DNA from: Hirudinaria manillensis
Lineage: Eukaryota; Annelida; Clitellata; Hirudinida; Hirudinidae
DNA length: 64,000 bases
Direction of reading: 5' to 3'
NCBI GenBank assembly: GCA_034509925.1
Contig: CM067536.1
Coordinates: 1,686,001 to 1,750,000 of the forward strand
Part shown: positions 21,300 through 34,049 of the stretch, piece by piece
Layout: every line of letters starts with the position of its first letter
Numbering within the stretch: position 1 is the stretch's first letter
Notes under the pieces: model-generated
The model's input: the letters and a program-made list of their open reading frames with translations, nothing else
The model's database searches: none
What the model was told of the DNA's origin: nothing
Program-made: the position numbers and the translations under genes

Positions 21300-23790
21300 T
21301 AAGATTACTTAGGAAACTTTATAATAATTATTAAACTTCTTAAAATTAATAAAGGTTATACTTTATAAATTTCTTCAAATTAATAACAGTTATACTTTTC
21401 CTATCTGTATTTTGCCCAAAGTATTAACACTTCTTTGATAGAATTTTTAACAGTTTAATTCGTTTGATTCGTTTTACAGGCAATACACATATTACATGAA
21501 AATCTAGTTATAGTTACTTTTATTGAAGCAAAAATTAAAATTAAACTAGGAAGCATGAAATATTATAAAAATGAGTTAGTAATGGCCCAATCTTTGTCAT
21601 TACCCCTCTTACGCGAATTTCCATCCATTATAATTAGCAAAATATCTGAAAACAAAATAATTGTCCAGGATATGCTGCAAATAATTTTGTAGAGGTGATT
21701 CAGGCAGACTGGGTAAACTTTTTAGGTAATCTGAATGATCCTTTTAATTACTATATCTTTATATCCTTTACTTTATATTTAAATATAAACAAATAATAAT
21801 CCTTAAATTAAATATCTAGCTATTGTTAACATTACTAAAATATGCTTTCATAAGTTTTTGTGCAACGAAAAATTGATTTTGTGACGCTAAATATAACTCT
21901 TAACACAAAAAATTACGAAGATCATTATGAGTGAAGCATGCATAGGCAAATTCTAAGAACTATGTTTGAAGTTACGCTATGTCGATTCATAATTATCATA
22001 ATTATGATATTTAATTATTCAAACCAGATAAAATGTGTCTTTTAAAAATTTTAAAATATCTGGGAATGTAATTAATTTGATCAAATAGTTTTGGCAGTGT
22101 TTGACCAAAACATTGGGCTTTCGTAATGTTTCAAATATTTTTGGGTCAAGGAACATCAACTCAAAATGAACAAAAGTCATAAATCCTGCTTTTTATTCTT
22201 CAAAATATTCTCTAAATTGGTCAAACCATTACAAAAAAAACTTATTCAAAACTACGACTTTGATATTTTCAAATACGAACGTTTGTAAATTTTGAAAAAA
22301 ATCGTAAAAACATTTATGAAAAAAAGAGAAGATATCTTTGGGATCCCATTTGCAACAGTTTCACCAGGAGCTAAGTGCATTTTCTTATTTACTTGGAGTT
22401 AATTTCTGCAGAAATACACTTGTAAATTTCTTTCAGATTTCTTTGTAAATCCCCAACAATTGCTCCAATAAAGAACAGTGCTTTACCTGAGTGGATGGTT
22501 ATTGTGGACAAATGAACAATCAAACAACGGCAAATTTATTCTAAATTTGAAAGATGAAAATTAGTTTATAGAGGCATTGGGTGAAAGTTCGCAAGCCTTC
22601 AAGTTAAGTTGACATGTCGATGATTCTGTTTGTAAGCTGTTTATCGCAGATCATGGTTGGGGAGTTAGAGTCTGGGTGGAAGTTGGATGGAAATTGAGGG
22701 AGTGGAACAAAGAGGTCAGAAGTAAATGCCTTAAAATGCGAAGCTGAGATGACGATTGGAGTAGATAAGTGATACCTTTTATGTAATATTTATTTATTTA
22801 TTTCACTCGTTTTATGTAATATTTATTTATTTCACTCATTTTATGTAATATTTATTTATTTATTTATTTTACTCATTGGTAATAATCTTTTTTTTCAGAA
22901 TGAGGCATAAAAACGTGAAACAACTGAAGAACGTTTTTTTGATTTGATCTTGATTATAAAAAAAAACTTCAGACGAGATGAAACTGAAAAACTCGATGCA
23001 GGTTTGACGACCATAAATGAATTTCTGATTTCTAATCTTATTATGGTAATAAATATTCCTTTGTCTTAGAAAATCGAATGAATTTGTCGATGGTACCTCA
23101 AGATCAGGATTTTCAAGCATAGTTGCATGATCCAAGGGTTTCAATTAGGTTTTATAAAGTCCAGCTGTCTTTATCGGCAACTAATAGCAACTTCGTATAT
23201 AAAAATTTCAAATTTTAATTGAGGAATTTATGTTCTAATAATGTCATAAAAAAAACTTATTTCAGAATCACTACGAGCAGTTCTTCCAATTTTTAAAGAA
23301 CATCTCACGAAGCTCAAAAGCGCCTACATTTTTTAATTACAAGTGACACGTTGACTTTTAAGCTTTCCTTGAACTTGAATGGCCTAATTGTAATAAAGTT
23401 TTAATAAATCATACACAAAAACAAAATATTCGGACCAAATAAACTCGAAATCATGACATTAAATTGTATAATTTCTTCAAGTTTTGAAATAAATTTATTT
23501 TATGCATTCAGTCGTCTTAATTGTTCAAGAAAGCTGTAACAGTGTTACAATTATTACATTACAATATTAATGAATTAACTTTTACCGACCATACATTGAC
23601 GAGTCTGTAATTCAGAAAGTATATTTTATCCAGGGCAGAAGTAGTCAATTAAAGATCTATTAAAAATAGCACGCACTCACTTTCACCTTTACCTGCAGCT
23701 TTTAAGCACTTGAACCAATTTTCAGTCTCTTATCCGTTTTGTTCATATTCGCTTGCTTAGCTCGGCTTAATGTTAACCTCTAGCACAACG
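21300..23790. other. 2.5 kb between gene A and gene B exons
   Basis: AT-rich DNA with no exon I can support. Either intergenic or one long intron. A tandem repeat lies at 22778-22875. A TATAAA motif on the minus strand near 23155 is followed by a donor-like GAG|GTACCA but by no secreted-protein frame. Confidence 0.5.
22778..22875. repeat. Three-copy minisatellite
   Basis: Three units of about 29-33 bp, each reading TTTTATGTAATATTTATTTA followed by a variable number of ATTT and then CACTC or TACTC. Confidence 0.85.
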
Positions 23791-23796
23791 TTTTAA

Positions 23797-26700
23797 ATGT
23801 CTCCAGTTCAGCTTTTTGGTTTTAATTTTATTATCGGAACAATATCTTCAAGCGTATCCGATAGGATCGATCTAGCGTTAAATTATATGGTGTGTTTTAC
23901 AAAAATCGATCCATGCCGAAATCTATCTTGTTTGGAATGCTGCCTCGGTAAAAATTTTGGTTTTAAGGGATCAAAGGCAAGTTTATAGAATTGAATTTAG
24001 ATTTCCTGGGATTCGTGTATAATCAAGGAGTGTCTCGTTTACAGGATGAACGTTGTTTGTGCGGAGAGATGCTCCAAATTGCATCCAACAAGCCCAACTG
24101 CGAAGTTCTTTGCACCCCAAGTTTAGAATTACACGAATGCAAAGGAGTTTTAAATGATACCTTTTTTACAGGTTAATTTTATTTTCTCTTGATTTTGATA
24201 TAAATCACTTTAGGAATTCATTTCGTAAACGTTAATTGCAGTTTTAATGAATATCAATTCTAGTGTATCTGTTTTAAATTAATGTTAGTTTCAATTAGAT
24301 AGAACAATTGTTGTTCGTGACCAAAGTAAATTTACCAGATTATTGGAAATACGGTTCTACTGGATTTACTCAGAATATTTCTTATTTCAGAATTATTCAG
24401 AAATCATGAAATTACAAAATTAAAATAAATAGTGTTTTCAGATATCGACGAATGTAGTGTAATTGATAATCCTTGTGCCAAAAACGCATATTGCGTGAAT
24501 TTGGTCGGAGGTTATGAATGCCATTGTGACAAAGAGTTTATAGGACATCCTTACGTCGGATGCATAGGCAAGTGTACCTGAACAGACTTCGAATGTTTAA
24601 GTTGCTACAATCAATTCAAATTTTAATGTTTATACAATTTTTATCAACAGAATACAAACTTCTAATAGTAGTCGTGGTCGGCTCGATCGCCTTATTCATA
24701 TTGGTCAATTTATCATGTCTCATTTACCATAAATCTAATTGTTTTCGGTAGGTCTATTCAGAAGTTATAATTAACATGTTTGTCTTACCTATATGATTTG
24801 ATTTAAATAACTTTTGAAGGAATTCACTGACATTCATTAAGACAAGGAAAAAAGGTAATTTAAAATTATAATTAATTATTAATTATTATTATAATTAAAT
24901 ATAATCAAATAATTGAAACCAAGTGCCATTTTGGTGTATTAAACTGTTTAGGATTTAGAGTTTGTGGTTTAGGAACAAATTGGTATAACTACTCAAATTG
25001 GTATAAAAACGATACAACTTAAAAGTAAATTGGCATGCGATTTTGAGAAATTTCATGAACATTCTCCAGAAGACCTAAAGCAGACGAACGCAGTTGATGA
25101 AGAATATGATTTTTACAAAAGCTTCACCTTTGGTAGAGTAAACGGGAACGATTGTGGACTGACTTTGAGTAATGAGTTTGAGGTAATGCAAAATATTTAT
25201 TTAAATTAGTATAAATTAGCATAAATGCCGATATTAACTTTATAACTAATTTTAAACTGGTTAATTAAGATTAGTTGACATATCAACTGATAAATAATAA
25301 TAATAAATTGTTTTATAATTTCTCAGAAATTCAGAAAAATGACTAATGATTCCATGTCTGTTGGTAAAAATGCGGCCAAAGAAATGAATCGCTTTGCCAA
25401 TATCGTACCTTGTGAGTTTAAATACATAAAATTACATTAAATTTCGTTATTTAAAGCATTACTTAAGTTATAATGATTTAAATCAGTAATATTTTATTAT
25501 TATTTTCACCAATTTAATATTTAATATTAATGAACTTGAACTCAGACGACTATAACAGGGTTGTATTGAAGGAAAAGGGTAAAAATGGACATGATTACAT
25601 CAATGCCAGTCATATTGAGGTAAACTTTTATAGCAGTATTTTGTTAATAATATCTTATAATAAGTACTTATCTTACATCGTACTGGAAAATAACCAATCA
25701 TGTTTTAATATTTACTTCAACAAGTAAGGTTTCCGCAATTCTTTTAAAATGATTTTCCAGGTAAATGGCTCACAAATGTTCATCGCTTGTCAAGGTTAAT
25801 AAATCAGATTATTTATTTTCATTTATACTTGAAAGACAGCTGGTGTAGTTAACAGCTAGCAGATTATTTCATCGATTTGTTGAACCTTATAATTATTTAT
25901 CAATAAGACGTTTATTGCGATAACTACTCCAAAAATGATTTCGTTTAATCTCCAATTGCATCGAAAAGAGCAGGTCCAACTTTTTCAACAGTCTGCGATT
26001 TCTGGCAGATGATAGTTGAACAAGACGTAAGCGATATTATAATGTTGACTCAAACTGCGGAAGATAATAAGGTGATTTTTCTCACAGCTTTTTTTTTAAA
26101 CAGCTCACTGCTACTATCCTAACTATTCTAACTTCCCAAAGGCAATTGTATGAACGAAATTTAAGTTTTAATGTTATCCTAAATAACAAATAGTAATAAT
26201 TTGTTCCATGAACTTCAGATCAAATGCTTCCAATATTGGCACGATGAATATAAGATAACATTTGGAAAGTATACGGTGACCTTAGAATCAGCAGTTGAGT
26301 TTGAAGATTACATCAGAAGAGAACTGACGATTTCTAAGGACGGCCCAAAGGTTATTGCAAGTTTATTATTTAATTAATATATTCGTAGAGAAAATTTAGA
26401 ATAATACTGAAATAAGTGACTATATATATACAGTGCCTGTCATAAGATTGGGACACTCACTTTTTTTAGCCATAATGTTTTGAAATAGTCATATATAAAT
26501 CATTTGTGGATATGATATGTAGGTATTCGTTAGCAACTGGGAGATATTAACTGTATTATTACGAAACCAGTACGTAATATACAGAGTTATACGATAGCCA
26601 AAATTTGTTTTGCAATAATCATTTGTTTGTTATTTGTTTTTTTTCAAATTCTCTCCCTAAGATAACTTCAAAGTCGGTAACTCAATGGCATTACTATTCG

Positions 26701-29700
26701 TGGCCTGATCTTGTTGTTCCGATAAATTTGGAATCGTTTATGAAATTCCACGAAATTGCAATGAAACAAGTCAAACGAGAATCGAAAGTGGTCGTGCATT
26801 GCTGGTAACTTGCAGAATTGAGAAAAGAAAAGAAAAATCAAATTATTTTTAGCTAAGAATTATTGAATTAAATTATTTGCTTTATTTACAGTTCCGGAGT
26901 TGGCAGAACGGGATGTTTTATTGCCATCGACATGTTGCTCGAGGAAGCCATACGATGCGGAACTGTTGATGTGGTTGCATCAGTGTCGAAATTGATGGAC
27001 CAAAGACCGTTTATGATAGAATCCGCTGTAATTAATAGTTGAATTGTTAATTCAGTTATACAGTTGCAGTTAATTAATCTGAGTTTAATATTACGTATTC
27101 AATCTATCGGCGTATCAGATCGTTATAATAGTTTTAAAATGCTATAACACGCAAGCGTCTTAAGCGATTGTACTACAAAAAGTTATTAAATGATAAAACT
27201 AATTTGGTCGATTTCACTTTCGATGCAATTAATACCTCGAGGAGGTGATCAGTAATTATCGTGCACCCGTCTTGTAAGTCAAGAAAATGAAATGACTTAA
27301 TGACAATGAATATTTGTAGAGTCAGGGTCAGGATCGATTTGAAATTATTTTCAGATTCAATACAACTTCATTCACTGTGCTCTGAGATATTCGACATTGC
27401 AGTCGAAGACGAGCATTTTAACGGACGTGTTCCACTCAAATTTTCTTGCTATGAAGGATGGAAGCAATTTGGATGACGAATTCCAGGTGAGGAATTCACC
27501 TGTTGATTGTTTTAACACGGGATGTCAGAATTGACGGAAGGAATATTTTTTATGTTGTGACTTTTTAAACTTATTAGCTAATAAATATTAATAGTGTTAT
27601 AACTCGGGGGTCCTCAAACTAATTGTGGAAGGTCAGGTTTACTGAAAGTGTTCAGATGGCTTGGAAGATGTATAATTGTCTAAGTCTTGGAATCTGCTGT
27701 TTCTCTTACTCTCGCTCCTTTTCTAGATTTCTCTATTTGTCGAGGTTCACAACCAAACACTCTGAATAGTATCCTGAACATTAATTAATTATTAAATTAA
27801 TTAATTAGCAATGTAATTTTAATTATTCTTTAATTATCTGGATCCAGGTGTCCAACAATAGCAATAATAATAATATAATAGTATCTTTAACGATTAATTT
27901 TCTGTAAATTGTCGACAGAGACTCACAGATGAAATCGAATTTATTAAGAAACGAGGTTAAATCTTAATTAATTAGCTTCATTTATCAGATCGCAATGAAT
28001 AACTAATATTTCTTTATATTTTCAGGCAATATGAAACCAAAACCTATTGAACAGTGGATTTACCCTTTTATGGTAATTAATGGCTTCAAGTTGCTATCAA
28101 CAAATACAAATGTTATCGTGGATCTATGAAAACTTATGAAAATGTCTTGCATAAAATTATTATCACTATTGCGCTCAAACTGCTTCAGAATAATTAGCCA
28201 TTTAATAATTTTGGTAAATCCAATCAAAGGATCATTAGAATGTCATGTCGAAAAAACTTCCCTTGACCTAACTGAAATTAATTTATTGTCACTTAATTAG
28301 TTTTCATAATTTACATAATTACCCAGGGATTTGCAGCCGGCAGCCATCATCACATCGCTTGCTATCCAAACTCGGAGAACGTGACTGATTTTTGGAAATT
28401 TTGTTTTCAATCAAAATGTCTCGTTGTTCTTGTCGACAGTGACAAGGTTCGTTGTTTAAGCTTTCCTTTTTTTTCTATTTACAGAAAAAAATTGGAGAAT
28501 TATAAAACAAAAATAGACCACAATTTTGTCGAGAAATGGATGTTTACAAGGTTTTATTTTATTTTTTTTTAATTTTATCCAGAATATGGATCAGAGATTT
28601 CTACCGACGGTGACAAATCCACTCATGCTAACCACAAACAATTATCGAGTTGTGCCCAAAGAATTTGAAGATGTCAAAATCGGTACTTCACTGGAGTTCT
28701 GCTTACAAAAAATAAATGAAGATGTAAACCCTTACGAGAATAAAGTAATAATATTACACCAATAACATTTATGCAATTACTAACATTGCAATGCAATTAC
28801 TAATATTAAATTATTACGATTATTAATATTACAATACAATATCGTACAAGAAATTAAAATATGCAATTTTGCGGGCATACGATAGATGTTGTTTCAGTCG
28901 TAAATTATATGAGAATAATTCTCATAAATTCGAAATTATTATATTTATTTATATTATATTTTTTATATGTATTTATATTTATTTGCATTTATTACTCTTT
29001 ATTTTTGCTGATACATATGATGGATATGTGATTACTGCAGACGATATTTGGCATATGCCCATTGAATTTTTGTTTGACTTTGGTTTATTATGAAACTGTA
29101 TAATATTGATAAATTAAATAAATTTGTCATATTTGGATATAATCAATTAAAGATTCATTTAATATCACTAATAACATTAGGGACCTGAAATCGTCGAAGT
29201 CATCCTTAATGTTTTGAACTTCTGTTCCTATGGCGGTTTGTACACGAGCCGGGAATTTGTCAAAATGGCCAAAGAAAGGATTGATTCTTTGAATCAAAAT
29301 AGAAGATTTAAGAATCTGTTTGTCTTGAGTCCGTTAGTAGATATTTTAATAAATTTGGTTGATCCGATTTAAGAATATTTATTAGTTTATGTAAGGTTTT
29401 AAATAGCAATTAGTTAGACAAATGTAGAAAAAAAAATCCCTCTTATATTACTACTACTTAAGATAATGCATAAATCATTTCATTGCAAATACCTTCCACG
29501 TGTTTATATTAATTAAAATAGATTTTTAAAAAAATGTTTATTAATAATTTAATAACAAATTAATTAATCTCTTCTAAGCGAGAACTCCCCTCTTGCAAGT
29601 TACTTTATTGCCTGCTGCGATCTGATTGATCAACTGAGTTCCAGGAATTATGTCGACGTTTACAGAACTGTACTTGAACTGAAAAGAACTTCCATGGGTG

Positions 29701-30286
29701 ATCATATCACACTGGTATGATTATAAAACTTTAGTCTAAATAATATTTGTAATATTAATTATAAAATAGTATTTATCATTATTTTAAATATTATTTTAAA
29801 ATAATATTTATCATTATTTGAAATAATATTTATCATTAGTTTCATTGTAATTTATCGGAAAATTTATGTAATTACACAAAGCATTCTATTATGCATAACA
29901 ATAAATAAATAATACATATTTTTTGCAGTGGTATTTTTCTATTACTTCCTTAATTTCCAAATAATTTATCAGAACTAATATGACGCTTTAAACTCGTATA
30001 AATTAAATAAGCTATATAGACTGATTGTCCTGCTTTATTATTTAAATAATTTAAATATTATTTATTATTATTTATTTATTATTAATATTTAAATAATTTA
30101 AATATTATTTAAATAATTATTACATTCAATAAATAAAATCAAATCATTTTTAAATTCAGAAATACAGTTCTTGTCCGTCCTAAAAAAAATTTTTTTTTTT
30201 AATTTCAGGATCACTACAAAAAATTGTACAATTTCGTCGACAAACATATAACGAAAGACATAACAAACATTCAGATCGATTATTAA
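23797..30286 (+). CDS. Gene B: WSC-EGF-TM receptor tyrosine phosphatase with tandem PTP domains
   Basis: Transmembrane receptor tyrosine phosphatase. Ectodomain exons 23797-23976 (short hydrophobic leader, then WSC start NYMVCF), 24045-24171 (WSC end), 24442-24567 (EGF, DIDEC). TM exon 24651-24747 (LLIVVVVGSIALFILVNLSC). Juxtamembrane 24820-24854, then PTP D1 in exons ending 25182, 25327-25411, 25546-25619, 25761-25794, 25974-26071, 26219-26350, 26662-26804, 26892-27027 and 27355-27486: NRFANIVPYDYNR, YINAS, WPD loop, signature HCCSGVGRTG (C-x5-R intact). D2 exons 27919-27955, 28026-28072, 28327-28446, 28583-28744, 29041-29082, 29181-29336, 29583-29714 and 30209-30286: the signature is degenerate (LFVLSPL/NSPLASYFIA, no catalytic Cys), so D2 is probably regulatory. 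D1's usual Q-loop first Gln appears as Glu. The junction before D1 is unclear: the in-phase acceptor at 24958 reads into a TAG, so an alternative join (for example 25026) is needed. Confidence 0.85.
26430..26460 (+). mobile_element. Tc1-like terminal repeat fragment in a gene B intron
   Basis: TACAGTGCCTGTCATAAG followed by ATTGGGACACTC resembles Tc1-family element ends (CAGTGC..., next to TA). I find no matching inverted end or transposase nearby, so it is at most a fragment. Confidence 0.35.
27595..27856 (-). mobile_element. Solo LTR (copy 2) inside gene B
   Basis: About 262 bp between the 5-bp direct repeats AATAG (27590-27594 and 27857-27861). On the minus strand it reads ...TGGATCCAGATAATTAAAG to ...GAGTTATAACA, the same family as 16651-16946. 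It sits in the intron between PTP D1 (27486) and D2 (27919) and should be neutral for splicing. Confidence 0.75.
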
Positions 30287-30289
30287 TAA

Positions 30290-31770
30290 TAACGAATACA
30301 TACGTACGTTGTTTCATGAACTGCTTGTAGAGGTGATTCAGTTCATTATTGATGATATAAAATTAGTTAGCATCTTTAGAGGTTAATTCGTGCCGAAATT
30401 ATAGTGTTTGTTTGTGTCGTCGTCGTCCGCTTTCTACTTTCATTTTGATGATGTTGTTTGTGGTTGTACCGCTTTGGAAGATATGGGTATTCATACACTA
30501 ATCCATAAATGTGGATCCTAGATCCACTATAATAGCCATTACACATATAGACTATCCTAGTCACATCATAAAACTCATAAAAAGTTTGTTTTACACTTTT
30601 TTCTAAAGAAACTTCCAAGAAAATTACTGTTAATTCTCTTTTCATCGTCTTTTTGTATGCCATGCATTGAGTATAATTTCGTATAATTTCTACTAGCAAT
30701 GTCACTCAACAACAGTTACAAAAATATTTAAATGCAATTATAAAATAATAACTTTAAATTGTAAAATAATAAATAATATAATTTAGCCGTGCAAATCAAA
30801 GTGAAACAAGTTATTTGTCTGAGAACCACGATAACCAAGTAAACTGCATAAATGGAGTTAACCAATAAATTATGGTAATGACGTCCATAATAAAGATATA
30901 TATTAATTATTAATAGAATAATTAATTATTATTATTATTATAAAATTAATTAATATATATTAATTATATATTATATCACTAATAGACGATAACAATTGTA
31001 AGCTAAAATCAGAGTCGAGGTGTAAAGCAATATTTCATATGAACTTGTATTGAAATCAAGCCATGCAAGACCTACAAAGACGGCCAATTGACTCAGTATT
31101 ACGAATTTCTTTCGCAAAAATTAAAGAAAAAGAATTTAAATTTAAAAATGATTGCGAGAATATTTAGTATTTGGTTAATTATTAATTTTCAGCTAAAAGG
31201 AATAAAAAAATAAATATAACCAAATTGAAACTAATTTGACAGCAAACGCTAGAAACTTCTAACGTTAGTAATTAATGTCTTTATGCTAAATACATCGATA
31301 ATTAAAGTAATTAAGTTATTATTATTCTTTGTTTTATTTTTGTTATACTAGTTTTATTTTTAATTCATTAGGTCTAGGTGACTACTTCAGGAAGTTACAA
31401 TACTATTCATTGCCTGTCAACATGTAGTTATTGAATTGGTTTGAATTACTTACAAGATTTGTGTCATCTCAAAGAAATGGACCTGCTAGTGCTGTTGAAT
31501 TGCTTTGCATAAAGCTGTCAAATTTTTTTTCATCATGATTTGCATACATGACTCATTTCCATAGGACATATCTCGGTCCAAAATTACTTTCCCAATGGCT
31601 GACTCAAGCTGACAAATAAAACAGATGTCTATTAAAAAATCACCACGTCCACTCTTAAATTGGGCTGATTCTAATAAATAATAGTCTGAGAGAATATTAG
31701 TCAATGTTTTAAAATTCACTTTCTCTACTTGATCTGTGTAGCATAACCTTTTTCTCAGTTTAGATTTGAC
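30290..31770. other. Intergenic region between genes B and C
   Basis: No gene supported. AT-palindromic patch at 30880-30975. Minus-strand frames at 30376-30705 and 31486-31857 lack domain content or overlap gene C on the opposite strand. Confidence 0.5.
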
Positions 31771-31777
31771 AGGCAAC

Positions 31778-32836
31778 ATGACATTCTTCCTTAAATCTTT
31801 CCTCGTCTTTCTATTTAGAATGACTACTTGTAAAACACTTGATGAAATTAATCCCATTCATAACTACTTAGGATGTTTCAGAGATTTCAGAACAAGTCAT
31901 ATTTGTTCTATTCAAAAGCTCGATGTCGGTGCTTGCTTGAGTTGCTGTAAAAAAGAGGAATACACCTTTGCTGCATTGAAGGTAAGTTAAATGAAATAAT
32001 AATAATAATAGCAATAGTAATAATAACATTAATAATAATTCACTCGCTTAAAATATTACATATAATATTGTAACTTGTGAGTCGTTATGGTAGAATGGTT
32101 CGCAAGAAGTATGCCAGGATGTGATTTTGGATTGGAAATTAACTCTAGGGAGTTTAAAAGCGATATGATATTTACACTTTTTTGATGGCAGGGGGGAAAT
32201 AAATGCTATTGTGGCGAAAAGTATGAGCAGTCATCTGACGAATCATATTGTAACAATACATGCACTGGATCTCGTTATCAGAGTTGCGGGGGAGAATTAG
32301 ATTACAGTGTGTTTTCAGGTCTCTAAAATTTTCTGAACATTTATTTCCATCGAAGACTTTAATTTTGTTAATATGATTTTAAAATGATTTTTGATTTTGC
32401 AAAAGCTTTAATACTTTTAATATAATTTTTTAAATCATCCTAATTATCTAAGTGTGCCAAATCGGTTATTCTGGTAAGAGCTGCAACATAACCTGCCACG
32501 CCAGTAACTTTTTAACTCCATGTTCAAGAGCCGAAGGTCATAGATTACAAGATTGTTCAGATTACAGAAACGAATGTGACATGAGTAAGTCACGTTTGTC
32601 ACGCTGTCCTTTCATAACTTTCTTTTTTATTTAATTAAATTTAAATACAACATTATTAAACAAAAATGATGTTACTCTAGCATTTCCAAATAAGAATTTA
32701 TTTTATTTTCATTCATTAGATACATAAAGTGTATTCCAAAAAAATGCCACAGTGATGCTTATATATTAGCAAAATTTATATTTACCTTATCACTATTATT
32801 AGTATTGACATATAGTTCGCTTACTAACAATTCCAA

Positions 32837-32917
<81 letters not shown>

Positions 32918-33982
32918 TTTTAATTTTCAAATGGAGATTAATTCTTTAGATCTTAAATACACATGTAGGCAGACTATTGACGGGTCTGAACATCGCTTAC
33001 AATCGTAAAGTCAATCAAAGTTCCACGAGGGAATCGACGGACCACAAATTCCAGGCAATGTTGGCTGTTGACGGATATTTTCCAAATGACCCTGACAGCT
33101 GCAGTCAAACCAGGAATGACGATATGCCCTGGTTTCACGTTGATCTTCGCGAAACTGTAACCGTCAAGAACGTCGTAATAAATAATTTTAAATCTCATCC
33201 AGGTAAGATACTATGATGGATTTATTTAAATCACTTTTATTATTCATTTCATTCATTTTAGTCCCAAATAAGTGAAAAATTTTACACAATAATCCAACAA
33301 TTAAAATTAAATCATTTGAAACTTCATATCGTTAAATAACACTGTAAACATTAAATTACTTTTACTGAGCCAATCTCTTAAACCATTTTAGGATCAAGAT
33401 TGGACGGTATAATTATATACGTTTTTGATGAACTCCCAAGCAATATCAGTAAAACGGTCGAGTCACTAAGTACAAAAAACGTCTGCTCCAATCGCACCAG
33501 CGTCATTGAGAATGACAAAGAGATTATCATAACACTTGACTGCATCAGGCTAGTAACAGGGAAACATTTGCTAGCTATCCTACCAAGAATTGGCAATCTG
33601 ACCATTTGCGAACTTGAGGCTTTTGCATACGGTGAGACATTGAAGGACTTGAATGAAATTAAATTTGATAAGTTTGCAATTTTGTTTTTAATTAAAGGTA
33701 AATGAAAATTAAATGTAAATAAAAAGTATTTATGTAGCGCAGAATGCAGTGCAAGCCATGTCACTACTGCGGCTCAAAGTGCCAATGTTCATGAAGATTA
33801 GCCAATTCAAATTAATCAAATTAAATTAAATCTTGTTCAATTGATAATTTCAGACTGCAATGCAAATGGAAATTGCAAGATTAATGAAGTGTGTCGGGTA
33901 ATATCTTTTAATGGTATCCCTTACCACAGATGTGTCTGTAAGGAAGGTTCAAGCAGAGATACTCTTGCAACTAAATGTAAAG
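31778..33982 (+). CDS. Gene C: paralogue of gene A ending after one EGF module
   Basis: Exons 31778-31981, 32192-32318, 32453-32584, 32969-33202, 33392-33631 and 33854-33982 match gene A exons 1-6 in order, length and phase. Signal peptide (MTFFLKSFLVFLF), WSC (NYLGCFRDF, then CYCGEKYEQSS...CGGELDYSVFS), Cys-rich exon, fucolectin-like module (NIAYNRKVNQSSTR, FHVDLRETVTVKNVV, NLTICELEAFAYG) and an EGF-like exon. I start at ATG 31778 (upstream codon is TTG). Exon 1 here has a normal GTAAGT donor where gene A has GCAAGT. After 33982 (donor AAG|GTAGGA) I find no more exons before the duplicated D block, so there is no stop, membrane span or phosphatase. Probably truncated, or ending by intron read-through as a secreted lectin-like protein. 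Confidence 0.75.
32829..32916. repeat. (TTA)n microsatellite in gene C intron 3
   Basis: About 88 bp of TTA triplets with two single interruptions, just upstream of the fucolectin exon acceptor at 32968. Confidence 0.95.
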
Positions 33983-34049
33983 GTAGGATGACATGCTTTA
34001 TTGATGTTACTGAAGATTATAATTTTTTTAGTATTATTAATTGGTGACT

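Noticed and set aside
22869-23144. 91-codon minus frame near a TATAAA motif
   Set aside because: Does not begin with ATG, no signal peptide or domain, and the TATA box lies too close to its first codon.
30376-30705. 109-codon minus frame
   Set aside because: First codon is not ATG; no family, no splice logic; low-complexity C terminus.
31486-31857. 123-codon minus frame
   Set aside because: Overlaps the start of gene C on the other strand, where WSC homology is clear.
32085-32115. tRNA-like stretch in gene C intron 1 and its copy at 41590
   Set aside because: A-box resemblance only; no cloverleaf can be formed and no B box follows.
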